Positions 1 through 7,811 of a stretch of 64,000 bases of DNA are shown piece after piece. This DNA is from Acrocarpospora phusangensis. Its GTDB lineage: Bacteria; Actinomycetota; Actinomycetes; Streptosporangiales; Streptosporangiaceae. Made by a program: the position numbers and the translations under genes. Numbering within the stretch: the first letter of the stretch is position 1; every line of letters starts with the position of its first letter. The stretch is from positions 1 through 64,000 of the forward strand of contig NZ_BOOA01000027.1 in assembly GCF_016862995.1 (NCBI RefSeq), in the 5' to 3' direction. Below the pieces are notes generated by a model. That model worked only from the letters and a program-made list of their open reading frames with translations, ran no database searches and was not told the origin of the DNA.

Positions 1-667
1 CGCGCGCATGTACCGCACCGGCGACCGCGGCAGGCGGCTGCCCGACGGCGAGTTCGAATTCGCCGGCCGCGCCGACCGGCAGGTCAAGGTCCGCGGCTTC
101 CGCGTCGAGCTCGGGGAGCTCGAGTCGGCGCTGGCCGCGCACGCCGACGTGACGGGCGCGGCGGTCCTCGCGGTGGCCGACGACACCGGGGCCAAACGGC
201 TGGCCGCCTATGTCAGCGCCTCGCCGGACAGCCATCTGACCGCCGCCGACCTGCGGGCCTGGGTGGGGGAGCGCCTGCCGGAATACCTGCGCCCCTCCTA
301 CTACGTGCTCCTGGACCAGCTGCCGGTCGATCCCAACGGCAAGATCGATCGGCGGGCGCTGCCGCAGCCGTGGGCCTCGCGTGACCAGCTCGACCTGCCG
401 GCGTACGTCCCCCCGCGGACCTCCATGGAGCGCCTGCTGGCCACGGTGCTGGCGGAGACCCTGGGCCTGGACCGGGTCGGCCGCGAGGACGACTTCTTCC
501 AGCTCGGCGGCGACTCGCTGCGCAGCGTGGCCGTCCTGGAGCAGCTGCGGGAGGGCGGCATCGCCGTCACCGCGAGGGAGTTCTTCGCCCATCCGAGGAT
601 CGCCGACCTCGCCGCCTTCGTCGATCGTTCCGGCGTGGGCGGCCGCGTCCTGGCGACCGGGCGCTGA
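1..667 (+). CDS. NRPS adenylation C-lobe plus PCP, C-terminal part only
   Basis: This is the 3' end of an NRPS gene that begins upstream of the window, and the reading frame is open from base 2. The first visible residues are the A7 motif (MYRTGD). The A8 region follows (GRADRQVKVRGFRVELGE), then A10 with its catalytic Lys (PNGKIDRRAL). A peptidyl carrier domain has the phosphopantetheine motif DDFFQLGGDSLRS at about residues 160-172. The protein ends about 45 residues later with no condensation or thioesterase domain. The substrate pocket lies outside the window, so specificity cannot be read. The stop codon sits 1 base before the GTG of the next P450 gene, so the two are probably translationally coupled. 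The protein would hold an aminoacyl thioester for tailoring in trans. Confidence 0.93.
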   Translation, partial: ARMYRTGDRGRRLPDGEFEFAGRADRQVKVRGFRVELGELESALAAHADVTGAAVLAVADDTGAKRLAAYVSASPDSHLTAADLRAWVGERLPEYLRPSYYVLLDQLPVDPNGKIDRRALPQPWASRDQLDLPAYVPPRTSMERLLATVLAETLGLDRVGREDDFFQLGGDSLRSVAVLEQLREGGIAVTAREFFAHPRIADLAAFVDRSGVGGRVLATGR

Positions 668-668
668 C

Positions 669-1907
669 GTGGAGATCACCGCGCCCGACCCGCTGCTGCG
701 CCCGAGCCCGGCCGGCGTCGACCTGGCCGACCCCGGCCTCTACCGCGGCGCCTGCCAGCACGCGCTGTGGCGGACCATGCGCGAGCACGCGCCCGTGCAC
801 TGGCAGTCCGCCCCGAACGGCACCGGCTTCTGGTCGGTCACCCGCTACGCCGACTGCGACCGGATCCTCCGCGACCACCAGAACTACAGCTCCGTGGACG
901 GCACCATCCTCGCCTCCGTCGGGATCGGCGACCCGGCCGGCGGGCTGACCATCACCCTCATGGACCCGCCCGAGCACACCGCCATCCGCAAGCCCGCGAT
1001 GCGGCTGCTCGGCGGCTCGGGGGTGCGCAGGAGGCTGGAGCTGATCAGAGCGCGGGTGGACGAGCTGCTGTCCCCGCTGGCCGGCGGGGGCGAACACGAC
1101 TTCGCCGGTCTCGTACGGCTGCTGCCCATGACGATGTTCGGCGACATGATGGGCGTCCCCAAGCCGCTGTGGCCGCAGATCGCCCACTGGGCCCACGCCA
1201 GCATCGCCCCCGAGGATCCGGAGTTCCGGACCGGGAACTCCCCGGCCGAGAGCATGCGCAACGCGCATCACTCCCTGTTCGAGCTGTTCACGGAGGCGCT
1301 GCGGCACAGCAGGCGGAACCCCGGCGACGACCTGCTGACCATCCTGTCGGCGATGGAGCCGGCCGGGCAGCCGATGAGCGAGTGGCAGATCCTGCTCAAC
1401 TGCTACAGCTACATCCTCGGCGCCCACTCGACCACGCCGCACGTGGCCGCGCACACGCTGTCCGTGCTGGCGCGGCGCGAGGACCTCTGGGACGCCGTCG
1501 CCGCCGACCGCTCCCTGATCCCGGCGCTGGTCGACGAGGGCGCCCGCTGGACTTCGCCGACGCACCACCTGGTCCGCCGGGCCGACGCCGAGGCGGAGCT
1601 CGACGGGGCGACGATCAAGGCGGGTGACTGGGTCTGCGCCTGGGTGGCCTCCGCCAACCGGGACGAGGAGGTCTTCGCCGACCCGTACGCCTTCCGCCTG
1701 GACCGCGAGCGCAACCCGCATCTCAGCTTCGGCGTCGGCGCGCACTTCTGCATCGGCACACACCTGTCCAAGGCGGGTCTCACCATGGCCTTCGAGTGGC
1801 TCTTCACCCATGTCCGCCGGGTCGAGCCGACCGGCGTACCCACCCATCTCCTGTCCAACTGGATCAACGGGCTGACCCGCATGCCCGTTGCCGTGCATCC
1901 CGGATGA
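669..1907 (+). CDS. cytochrome P450 with atypical I-helix (first of a tandem pair)
   Basis: A 412-aa bacterial class I P450. The heme-thiolate loop is FGVGAHFCIG with Cys361, and the ExxR motif reads EGAR. The I-helix oxygen-activation motif is GAHSTT (residues 251-256), where most bacterial P450s have AG-x-(D/E)-T; His253 occupies the place of the usual acid. The GTG at 669 lies 1 base after the preceding NRPS stop and gives a normal-length N terminus; the next in-frame ATG (777) would remove the first roughly 36 residues. The next gene is a close paralogue with the same C-terminal style (LSNWINGL). In this context it probably oxidises a carrier-bound amino acid or the peptide. Substrate and reaction cannot be told from sequence, and the missing acid makes ordinary hydroxylation less certain. 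Confidence 0.93.
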   Translation: MEITAPDPLLRPSPAGVDLADPGLYRGACQHALWRTMREHAPVHWQSAPNGTGFWSVTRYADCDRILRDHQNYSSVDGTILASVGIGDPAGGLTITLMDPPEHTAIRKPAMRLLGGSGVRRRLELIRARVDELLSPLAGGGEHDFAGLVRLLPMTMFGDMMGVPKPLWPQIAHWAHASIAPEDPEFRTGNSPAESMRNAHHSLFELFTEALRHSRRNPGDDLLTILSAMEPAGQPMSEWQILLNCYSYILGAHSTTPHVAAHTLSVLARREDLWDAVAADRSLIPALVDEGARWTSPTHHLVRRADAEAELDGATIKAGDWVCAWVASANRDEEVFADPYAFRLDRERNPHLSFGVGAHFCIGTHLSKAGLTMAFEWLFTHVRRVEPTGVPTHLLSNWINGLTRMPVAVHPG

Positions 1908-1911
1908 GGTC

Positions 1912-3198
1912 ATGCGAAACCTGACTGCCCCGCCGCCGCAGCCGACACCGCTCGAGGAGATCGACCTGTTCGATCCCGAGCGTTTCCGGTCGGGATCGCA
2001 GCACGCCGCCTGGCACACCCTGCGGGAGCGAGCACCGGTGTGGCCGGAGACCGGTCCCGACGGCGGGCGCTTCTGGTCGGTGACGCGGTACGCGGACGTG
2101 CTGAAGGTCATCAAGGACCACCGCACCTACAGCTCCGAGCACGGAACGATCCTGGCCGTCCTCGGCGGCGACAGCGCGGGCGGGCGGACCATCAACCTGA
2201 TGGATCCCCCCAAGCACCGCTCGATCCGGGTGCCGACCATGCAACTGCTGGCCACCGGCGCGATGCAGCGGCACGAGGGGAAGGTCCGCGACCGGGTACG
2301 CGCGCTGCTGGCCCCGCTGGCCGACGGCGGCGTCCACGACATGGCCGGCCTGCTTCTGCCGCTCCCCATGATCGCCGTCGGCGACGTCATCGGCGTGCCC
2401 GAGAGCGACTGGGCGGACGTGGCCCGCTGGACGATGTCCGGGGTCGCGCCCGCCGACCCCGCCTTCGCGCACGGCACCACCGAGGAGACCCTCCAGGCCG
2501 CCCACTACGAACTCTTCGCCCTCTTCCACGGACTCATCAGGGAACGGCGGGCGCGGCCCGGGGACGACATGATCTCCATGCTGCTCTCCGTCGAGCACGA
2601 GGGACGCAAGCTCAGCCCGGACGACGTGCTGCTCAACTGCTACAGCTTCGTGATGGGGGCCAACACCACCACCCCGCACGTGGCCACGCACCTGGTCGAG
2701 GCGTACGCGCGAGATCCCGGGCTGTGGCGGAGGCTGAAGGCGGGGGAGACGAGCACGCGGCACGCCGTCGAGGAGGCGCTGCGCTGGGCGACCCCCACCA
2801 ACCATCTGCTGCGGCGGGCGAACACGGACGTCGTGATCGCGGACACGCCGATCGCCGCGGGAGAGACCGTGTGCGCCTGGATCGCCTCCGCCAACAGGGA
2901 CGAGGCCGTCTTCGAGGACCCCTACACCTTCCGCCCCGACCGGCACCCCAACCCGCACCTGGCCTTCGGCAACGGCATCCACTTCTGCAACGGAGCGCCC
3001 GCCGCCCGGCTCGCCCTGCCCATCCTCCTGGAGGAGCTGGCGCTGCGCGTCTCCGAGCTGGAGGTGGCGGGGCAGGTCACCCACCTCTACTCCAACTTCA
3101 TCAACGGCATCACCGGCCTGCCGGTCTCCGTCCGTCCCGCCGGGCGGGCGCCGCAGGTCCTGGCCTCGGTCGGCGAGACCGGGGGAGGGGAGCGATGA
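1912..3198 (+). CDS. cytochrome P450 with atypical I-helix (second of a tandem pair)
   Basis: A 428-aa P450 paralogous to the gene before it. The heme loop is FGNGIHFCNG with Cys359, where the residue after Cys is Asn rather than the usual Leu/Ile. ExxR is EEALR. The I-helix reads GANTTT (about residues 249-254), so the conserved acid is replaced by Asn251 while the Thr is kept. The ATG at 1912 is preferred over an upstream in-frame TTG at 1888 because it has GGATGAGG just upstream and starts 4 bases after the previous stop. The 3' end overlaps the next gene (ATGA). Tandem duplication followed by divergence is likely, with the two enzymes acting on related carrier-bound substrates or in successive oxidations. 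That role is inferred from position only. Confidence 0.93.
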   Translation: MRNLTAPPPQPTPLEEIDLFDPERFRSGSQHAAWHTLRERAPVWPETGPDGGRFWSVTRYADVLKVIKDHRTYSSEHGTILAVLGGDSAGGRTINLMDPPKHRSIRVPTMQLLATGAMQRHEGKVRDRVRALLAPLADGGVHDMAGLLLPLPMIAVGDVIGVPESDWADVARWTMSGVAPADPAFAHGTTEETLQAAHYELFALFHGLIRERRARPGDDMISMLLSVEHEGRKLSPDDVLLNCYSFVMGANTTTPHVATHLVEAYARDPGLWRRLKAGETSTRHAVEEALRWATPTNHLLRRANTDVVIADTPIAAGETVCAWIASANRDEAVFEDPYTFRPDRHPNPHLAFGNGIHFCNGAPAARLALPILLEELALRVSELEVAGQVTHLYSNFINGITGLPVSVRPAGRAPQVLASVGETGGGER

Positions 3199-3962
3199 GC
3201 ATCACCGCGACCCCGGGCCGCTGGCTGCTGCGGCCGCCGCCGGACGACGCGCGGCTGCTGCTGTTCGCGCTGCCGTACGCCGGGGTGGGAGCCTCGTCCT
3301 ACCGGGACTGGCCGTCGGCGATCGGGCCGATCGCCGTCTGCCCCCTGCAGCCGCCGGGCCGGGAGAACCGGCTGCGGGAGCGGCCGCACCGCAACCACGC
3401 CGACTTCGCCGCCGACCTCGGGGCGACGATCGCCCGCTACGCCGACCGGCCGTACGCCCTGATCGGGCACTGCGGGGCCGTGCCGTACGCGCTGGCGACC
3501 ATCTGGAACCTGCACGACAGCGGGGTGCGCCCGCCCGCGCGGCTGATCGCCTCCTCCTGGGGGCCGCCGCAACGCGGCCTGTACGGCCGGCTGAACTTCG
3601 TGGACCTGAACGCCTTCGACCCGATGGCGGAGGTCAAGGCGCTGTTCGCGCAGATGGGCCGGGCACGCGTGCCGGACGACCTGGTGGAGCTGGCCGCCGA
3701 GACGCTCGTCGTCGACCTGGAGACGCAGCGCGGCTTCCGCTACGCGGACGACCGGCCGCTGCCCTGCCCGGTCACGGTCCTCGGCTGGCGATCCGACGAC
3801 GTCGTCCCCGACGACCTGGTGCACGACGGCTGGGACGAGGTGGCCGAGGTACGGCATCGCACCCTTCCGGGCCGGCACCTGGACTATCTGCGCTGCCCGG
3901 ACGTCCTGCGCGCCCTGCTCGCCGAGGAGCTGAGCGCGCCGGCCCACACCGCGAGCGAGTGA
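3195..3962 (+). CDS. type II thioesterase-like alpha/beta hydrolase with Cys nucleophile
   Basis: A 255-aa protein of the NRPS type II thioesterase family, with the N-terminal FALPYAGVGASSYRDW and PLQPPGREN signatures. The nucleophile elbow reads GHCGA (Cys93) where family members have GHSxG. The other triad candidates are intact: Asp in GWRSDD and His in PGRHLDYL. A Cys-for-Ser change is typical of alpha/beta hydrolases that transfer aminoacyl groups between carrier proteins (SyrC, CmaE) and of a few unusual NRPS thioesterases. A normal Ser-type II thioesterase is encoded at 11,060, so editing is already covered. With a free A/PCP pair and a module lacking its own A domain in the same cluster, aminoacyl shuttling is a plausible role. 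The start overlaps the P450 stop (ATGA). Confidence 0.9.
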   Translation: MSITATPGRWLLRPPPDDARLLLFALPYAGVGASSYRDWPSAIGPIAVCPLQPPGRENRLRERPHRNHADFAADLGATIARYADRPYALIGHCGAVPYALATIWNLHDSGVRPPARLIASSWGPPQRGLYGRLNFVDLNAFDPMAEVKALFAQMGRARVPDDLVELAAETLVVDLETQRGFRYADDRPLPCPVTVLGWRSDDVVPDDLVHDGWDEVAEVRHRTLPGRHLDYLRCPDVLRALLAEELSAPAHTASE

Positions 3963-4030
3963 GCGATGCCGAGGACCGAACGGACCACGACCGATCCCGT
4001 CGGCGTGACCGACCTGGCCGGAGGTACCCC

Positions 4031-6292
4031 ATGACCGTTCTCCCGTCCTGGCGTTCCACAGCCGCCGGAACGCCTGCCGCCCGCCGTACGCTGCCGGCAG
4101 GGGTCGCACGCCTCGCCGACGCGCTGGACGTGCCGGTGGAGCAGGTCCTGCTCGCCGCCCACCTGGTCGTCCTGGCGAGGCTGACCGGCCAGCGGACCGT
4201 CTGCACCCGCCGGGACGGCCGCTGCCACCGCCTCGACCTGCCCGCGACCTCGTGGCGGGAGCTCATCGGGATCGCGGGCGAACTCACCGGTCAGGATCTC
4301 GCCGACTGCGACGCCGCGTTCGGCGGCGTCGCGCGGGCCGGGCTCACGCTGAGCTGGACCCCCGGCACTCTCGAGGTACGGCTGGCGCCGGACCGGTTCG
4401 GCGACGACCACGCGGAACGCGTCGCCGGATATCACCTCGCCGCCCTGTCCCACCTCGTCGCCGACCCGGACGCCGCCCACGACGACGCCGACCTGCTCGA
4501 CGCGGCCGAACGCCACCTGCAGATCCACGACCTGGCCGGTCCGGCGCGCGAACTCCCCGCCAAGGGCGTGGCCGAACTGGTGGCGGAGCAGGCCGCCCTG
4601 CACCCCGACCGGCTCGCGGTCCGGGCCCCGAGCGGCTCCTGGACCTACGCCGCGCTCGACACGGCCGCCGCCCACGTGGCCGGCGGCCTGCACCGGGCGG
4701 GACTGGCCGCCGAGGACGTCGTGGCCGTCGTCATGCGGCGGGACCTGCCCTGGGCCGCCGCGGTCCTGGGCATCCTGCGCGCGGGCGGCGTCTACCTGCC
4801 GATCGACCCCCTCTACCCGCCGGAGCGCATCGCCATGCTGCTGCGGCGCAGCGGCTGCCGGTGGGTGCTGGCCGACGACGGCGTCGCGCCGCTGGAGCAG
4901 GCACTGGGCGAGCCCGGGCTGGAGGGTGTGCGCCGGGTCCTGCCCTGTCCTGGCGACGCGCCGCCGGTGCCGGTGGCGGCCGACCGGCTCGCGTACATCT
5001 ACTTCACGTCGGGTTCCACCGGGCAGCCCAAGGGGGCCATGTGCGAGCACGGCGGCATGATCAACCACCTGCTCGCCAAGATCGAGGATCTGGAGCTCGG
5101 GCCTGACGACGTGGTGGTGCAGAACGCGCCGCAGTGCTTCGACATCTCCCTCTGGCAGCTGTGCGCGCCGTTGCTGGTGGGCGGGCGCACCCTGATCATC
5201 GGCCCCGACGACCTGGTCGACCTCGGGAAGTTCTGCACGATTCTGCGGGCGGAGGGGGCGAGCGTGCTCCAGGTCGTCCCGAGCTACCTGGACGTCCTGC
5301 TCACGGAGGAGTCGGTACGGGACGGCGACTTGGGGATGGTGCGCTGCGTCTCGGTGACGGGCGAGGCCGTGAGCCGGGCGCTCGTCCGCCGGTGGTTCGC
5401 GGCCTTCCCCGGGATCCCGCTGGTCAACGCGTACGGGGCGACGGAATCGTCCGACGACGCCACGCACGCGATCCTGCGTACGGTGCCGCCGAATGAGCTG
5501 GTGCCGGTCGGCCGCCCGGTGCCGAACGTCGCCGTCTCCGTACTCGACGAGCGGCGGCGCCTGGTTCCGCTCGGCACGCCGGGCGAGATCGTCTTCTCCG
5601 GTGTCTGCGTCGGCCGCGGGTACGTCAACGACCCGGAACGCACCCGCGAGTCGTTCGTCCCCGACCCGCTGCGGCCGGGGCAGGCCATGTACCGGACCGG
5701 CGACATCGGGCGCTGGACGCCCGGCGGAGTGCTGGAGTACCTCGGCAGGCGCGATCAGCAGGTGAAGATCCGCGGCATGCGGGTCGAGGTGGGCGAGGTC
5801 GAGAACCGCCTCCTGGCCGTGCCCGGCGTGAACTCCGGTGTCGTGCTGGTCCGCGACGATCCGTCCGGTGTCACCCTGCTGGCCTTCTACACCGGCGAGG
5901 AACTCGCGCCCGACCGGGTACGCGACACGCTCGGCGCCGTCCTGCCCGCGCACATGGTCCCGGCCCACTGCCTGCGGGTGGCCGACCTGCCGCTCACGGA
6001 GAACGGGAAGGTGGACCGCCGGGCCCTGTTCGCACTGGCGGACCGGTCCCTGACCGGCGTACGGCAGGCCCCCGCGACCAGCACCGAACGGCTGATCGCG
6101 AAAGCGTGGGCGGAGGTGCTGGGCCGGTCCGCCGACCAGGTGAGCACCGACGAGGACTTCTTCGCGGTCGGCGGCAACTCCCTGGCGGCCGTGCGCCTGG
6201 TGGTCAGGCTGGACGGGCTGGTGTCGCTGGTGGACATCACGGAGCGGCCGGTCCTGGCGGATCTGGCCGCCGTCGCCGAGGGGGAGCGTTGA
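4031..6292 (+). CDS. NRPS: C-domain remnant - adenylation (diamino-acid-like pocket) - PCP
   Basis: A 753-aa protein. Residues about 1-165 look like only the C-terminal half of a condensation domain, with no HHxxxDG. A full A domain follows: A3 YFTSGSTGQPKG, A4 FDISLWQL, A5 NAYGATES, A7 YRTGD, A8 QQVKIRGMRVE, A10 ENGKVDRRAL. The PCP has Ser717 in FAVGGNSL. Aligned by eye to GrsA, the ten pocket residues are D-I-W-Q-S-T-A-D-D-K. This is close to the code known for 2,4-diaminobutyrate (DIWELTTDDK), and the paired Asp residues fit a side-chain amine. A Dap, Dab or similar cationic substrate is inferred. The ATG at 4031 has GGAGG 6 bases upstream; a GTG at 3959 overlaps the previous stop and is the alternative start. 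The two genes downstream look suited to making a diamino acid. Confidence 0.92.
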   Translation: MTVLPSWRSTAAGTPAARRTLPAGVARLADALDVPVEQVLLAAHLVVLARLTGQRTVCTRRDGRCHRLDLPATSWRELIGIAGELTGQDLADCDAAFGGVARAGLTLSWTPGTLEVRLAPDRFGDDHAERVAGYHLAALSHLVADPDAAHDDADLLDAAERHLQIHDLAGPARELPAKGVAELVAEQAALHPDRLAVRAPSGSWTYAALDTAAAHVAGGLHRAGLAAEDVVAVVMRRDLPWAAAVLGILRAGGVYLPIDPLYPPERIAMLLRRSGCRWVLADDGVAPLEQALGEPGLEGVRRVLPCPGDAPPVPVAADRLAYIYFTSGSTGQPKGAMCEHGGMINHLLAKIEDLELGPDDVVVQNAPQCFDISLWQLCAPLLVGGRTLIIGPDDLVDLGKFCTILRAEGASVLQVVPSYLDVLLTEESVRDGDLGMVRCVSVTGEAVSRALVRRWFAAFPGIPLVNAYGATESSDDATHAILRTVPPNELVPVGRPVPNVAVSVLDERRRLVPLGTPGEIVFSGVCVGRGYVNDPERTRESFVPDPLRPGQAMYRTGDIGRWTPGGVLEYLGRRDQQVKIRGMRVEVGEVENRLLAVPGVNSGVVLVRDDPSGVTLLAFYTGEELAPDRVRDTLGAVLPAHMVPAHCLRVADLPLTENGKVDRRALFALADRSLTGVRQAPATSTERLIAKAWAEVLGRSADQVSTDEDFFAVGGNSLAAVRLVVRLDGLVSLVDITERPVLADLAAVAEGER

Positions 6293-7776
6293 CGTCATCA
6301 CTGACCGGACGGCTCACGGGCGGGCCCGCCAGGTTGCTGCAGGAGGAGGCCCTCGCGCCGCAGTTCGCCTACGACCGGCGCCACCTGCTCACGGGGTACG
6401 TGCGGGCGGAGAAGGCGCTCCTGGCCGAGTACCTCCGGATGGGCGTGCTCGACGCCGACGGCGCCACGACGCTGGCGCGGGCGCTCGACGCCGTACGGCC
6501 GGAGGACCTCGACGCCGACCCGGACGCCAACCTGTCGGACTTCGCCTTCGCCCTGGAAGGCGTGGTGCAGGCGGCGGCCGATGACGTCCCCGCGGCCTGG
6601 CACGTCGACCGCAGCCGCAACGACCTGCAGGCCACCGCCCAGCTGATGTTCGCCAGGCGGCTGCTGCTGGACTGCGCGGGAGCGTGTCTCGCCTTCGGCC
6701 GTACCGTGCTGGGGGCCGCCGCGCCGCTGACGGACGTGCCGATGCCCGGCTACACCCACCTGCAGGCCGCCCAGGTGATCAGTCCCGGGTTCTACCTGGC
6801 GGCGCTGGCCGGTGAGACGCTGGACGCGACGCGCCGCATGGTCGCCGCCTACCACGACATCGACCGCTGCCCGCTCGGCGCGGGCGCCATGGCCGGGCAG
6901 GAGCTGGACTGGGACCGCGGGCGCCTGGCGGCGCTGCTGGGCTTCGCCGCGCCGGTGCCGCACGCGCTGACCGCGGTCGCCGGGCGCGGCTGGCATCTCG
7001 CGCTCGCCGGCGAGTGGGCCGCCCTGGCCGTGACGCTGAGCCGGTTCACCACCGACCTGATGGCGTGGGCCGGCGAGGCCTACGGCTTCCTCGCCCTGCC
7101 CGACGAACTGGCCGCGATCTCCTCGGCGATGCCGCAGAAGAAGAACTACCCCATCTTCGAACGGGTCCGCGGCCGCCTCGGCCACGTGGCGGCGCTGGCC
7201 ACGGACGTGTTCACGGGACAGCGCAACACCCCCTACGCCAACTCCGTCGAGGTCGGCAAGGAGGCGGGGGCGAACCTGCTCGCCATGGCCGACCACCTCC
7301 GCTCCGCGCTGCGCCTGCTGGGCGCGGCCATCGACGCCGCCGAGTGGCGGCACGACCGCATGTGGTCGGCCCTCGGCCCCACCTACATCGGCGGTTTCGC
7401 CCTGGCCAACGCGCTCTGCCTGCGGGAGGCGCTGCCCTGGCGGGCGGCGCAGGTCGTGGCGGGGAGGTACGTCCGCGCGGCCATGGAACGCGGCCTGCCC
7501 CCCGACCGCCCCGACGTCCCGCTGCTCCGGGAACTGGCCGCGGGCGAAGGCCACCGCCTCACCGATCCGGCCGCGGCGCTGGCGGCCCTCGCGCCCGAGA
7601 CGGCGTTGAGCCGGTGGCGCGGGCTGGGCAGCGCGCATCCACGGCGGGTGGACGACCTGCTCACCGCCCAGGGCGGCGCCTTCGACGGTGTCGAACTCGA
7701 CCTGGCACGCCTGCGCCAGGCCGACGCGCGGGCCCGTACGGAACTGGACGGGCTGTTCGGGATCGGCGGCGGATGA
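6289..7776 (+). CDS. argininosuccinate lyase-family enzyme
   Basis: A 495-aa member of the fumarase/aspartase/argininosuccinate lyase superfamily. The argininosuccinate-lyase-like motifs are present: HVDRSRNDLQAT (about residue 105), GYTHLQAAQ, and the mobile catalytic loop SSAMPQKKNYPIFE around residue 278. The usual MPxKxNP is altered to MPQKKNYP. The start is a TTG overlapping the preceding stop (TTGA) behind GGGGAG. No other arginine genes are nearby; instead it is coupled to an NRPS A-PCP gene and followed by a CysK-like gene. The family eliminates fumarate from N-substituted aspartates. Here it may release a diamino acid from an aspartate adduct made by the CysK-like partner. The family call is firm; the substrate is inference. 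Confidence 0.88.
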   Translation: MTSSLTGRLTGGPARLLQEEALAPQFAYDRRHLLTGYVRAEKALLAEYLRMGVLDADGATTLARALDAVRPEDLDADPDANLSDFAFALEGVVQAAADDVPAAWHVDRSRNDLQATAQLMFARRLLLDCAGACLAFGRTVLGAAAPLTDVPMPGYTHLQAAQVISPGFYLAALAGETLDATRRMVAAYHDIDRCPLGAGAMAGQELDWDRGRLAALLGFAAPVPHALTAVAGRGWHLALAGEWAALAVTLSRFTTDLMAWAGEAYGFLALPDELAAISSAMPQKKNYPIFERVRGRLGHVAALATDVFTGQRNTPYANSVEVGKEAGANLLAMADHLRSALRLLGAAIDAAEWRHDRMWSALGPTYIGGFALANALCLREALPWRAAQVVAGRYVRAAMERGLPPDRPDVPLLRELAAGEGHRLTDPAAALAALAPETALSRWRGLGSAHPRRVDDLLTAQGGAFDGVELDLARLRQADARARTELDGLFGIGGG

Positions 7777-7811
7777 ACGCCGTCTCATGTGCTGCATCCG
7801 GGAGGCGCTGA

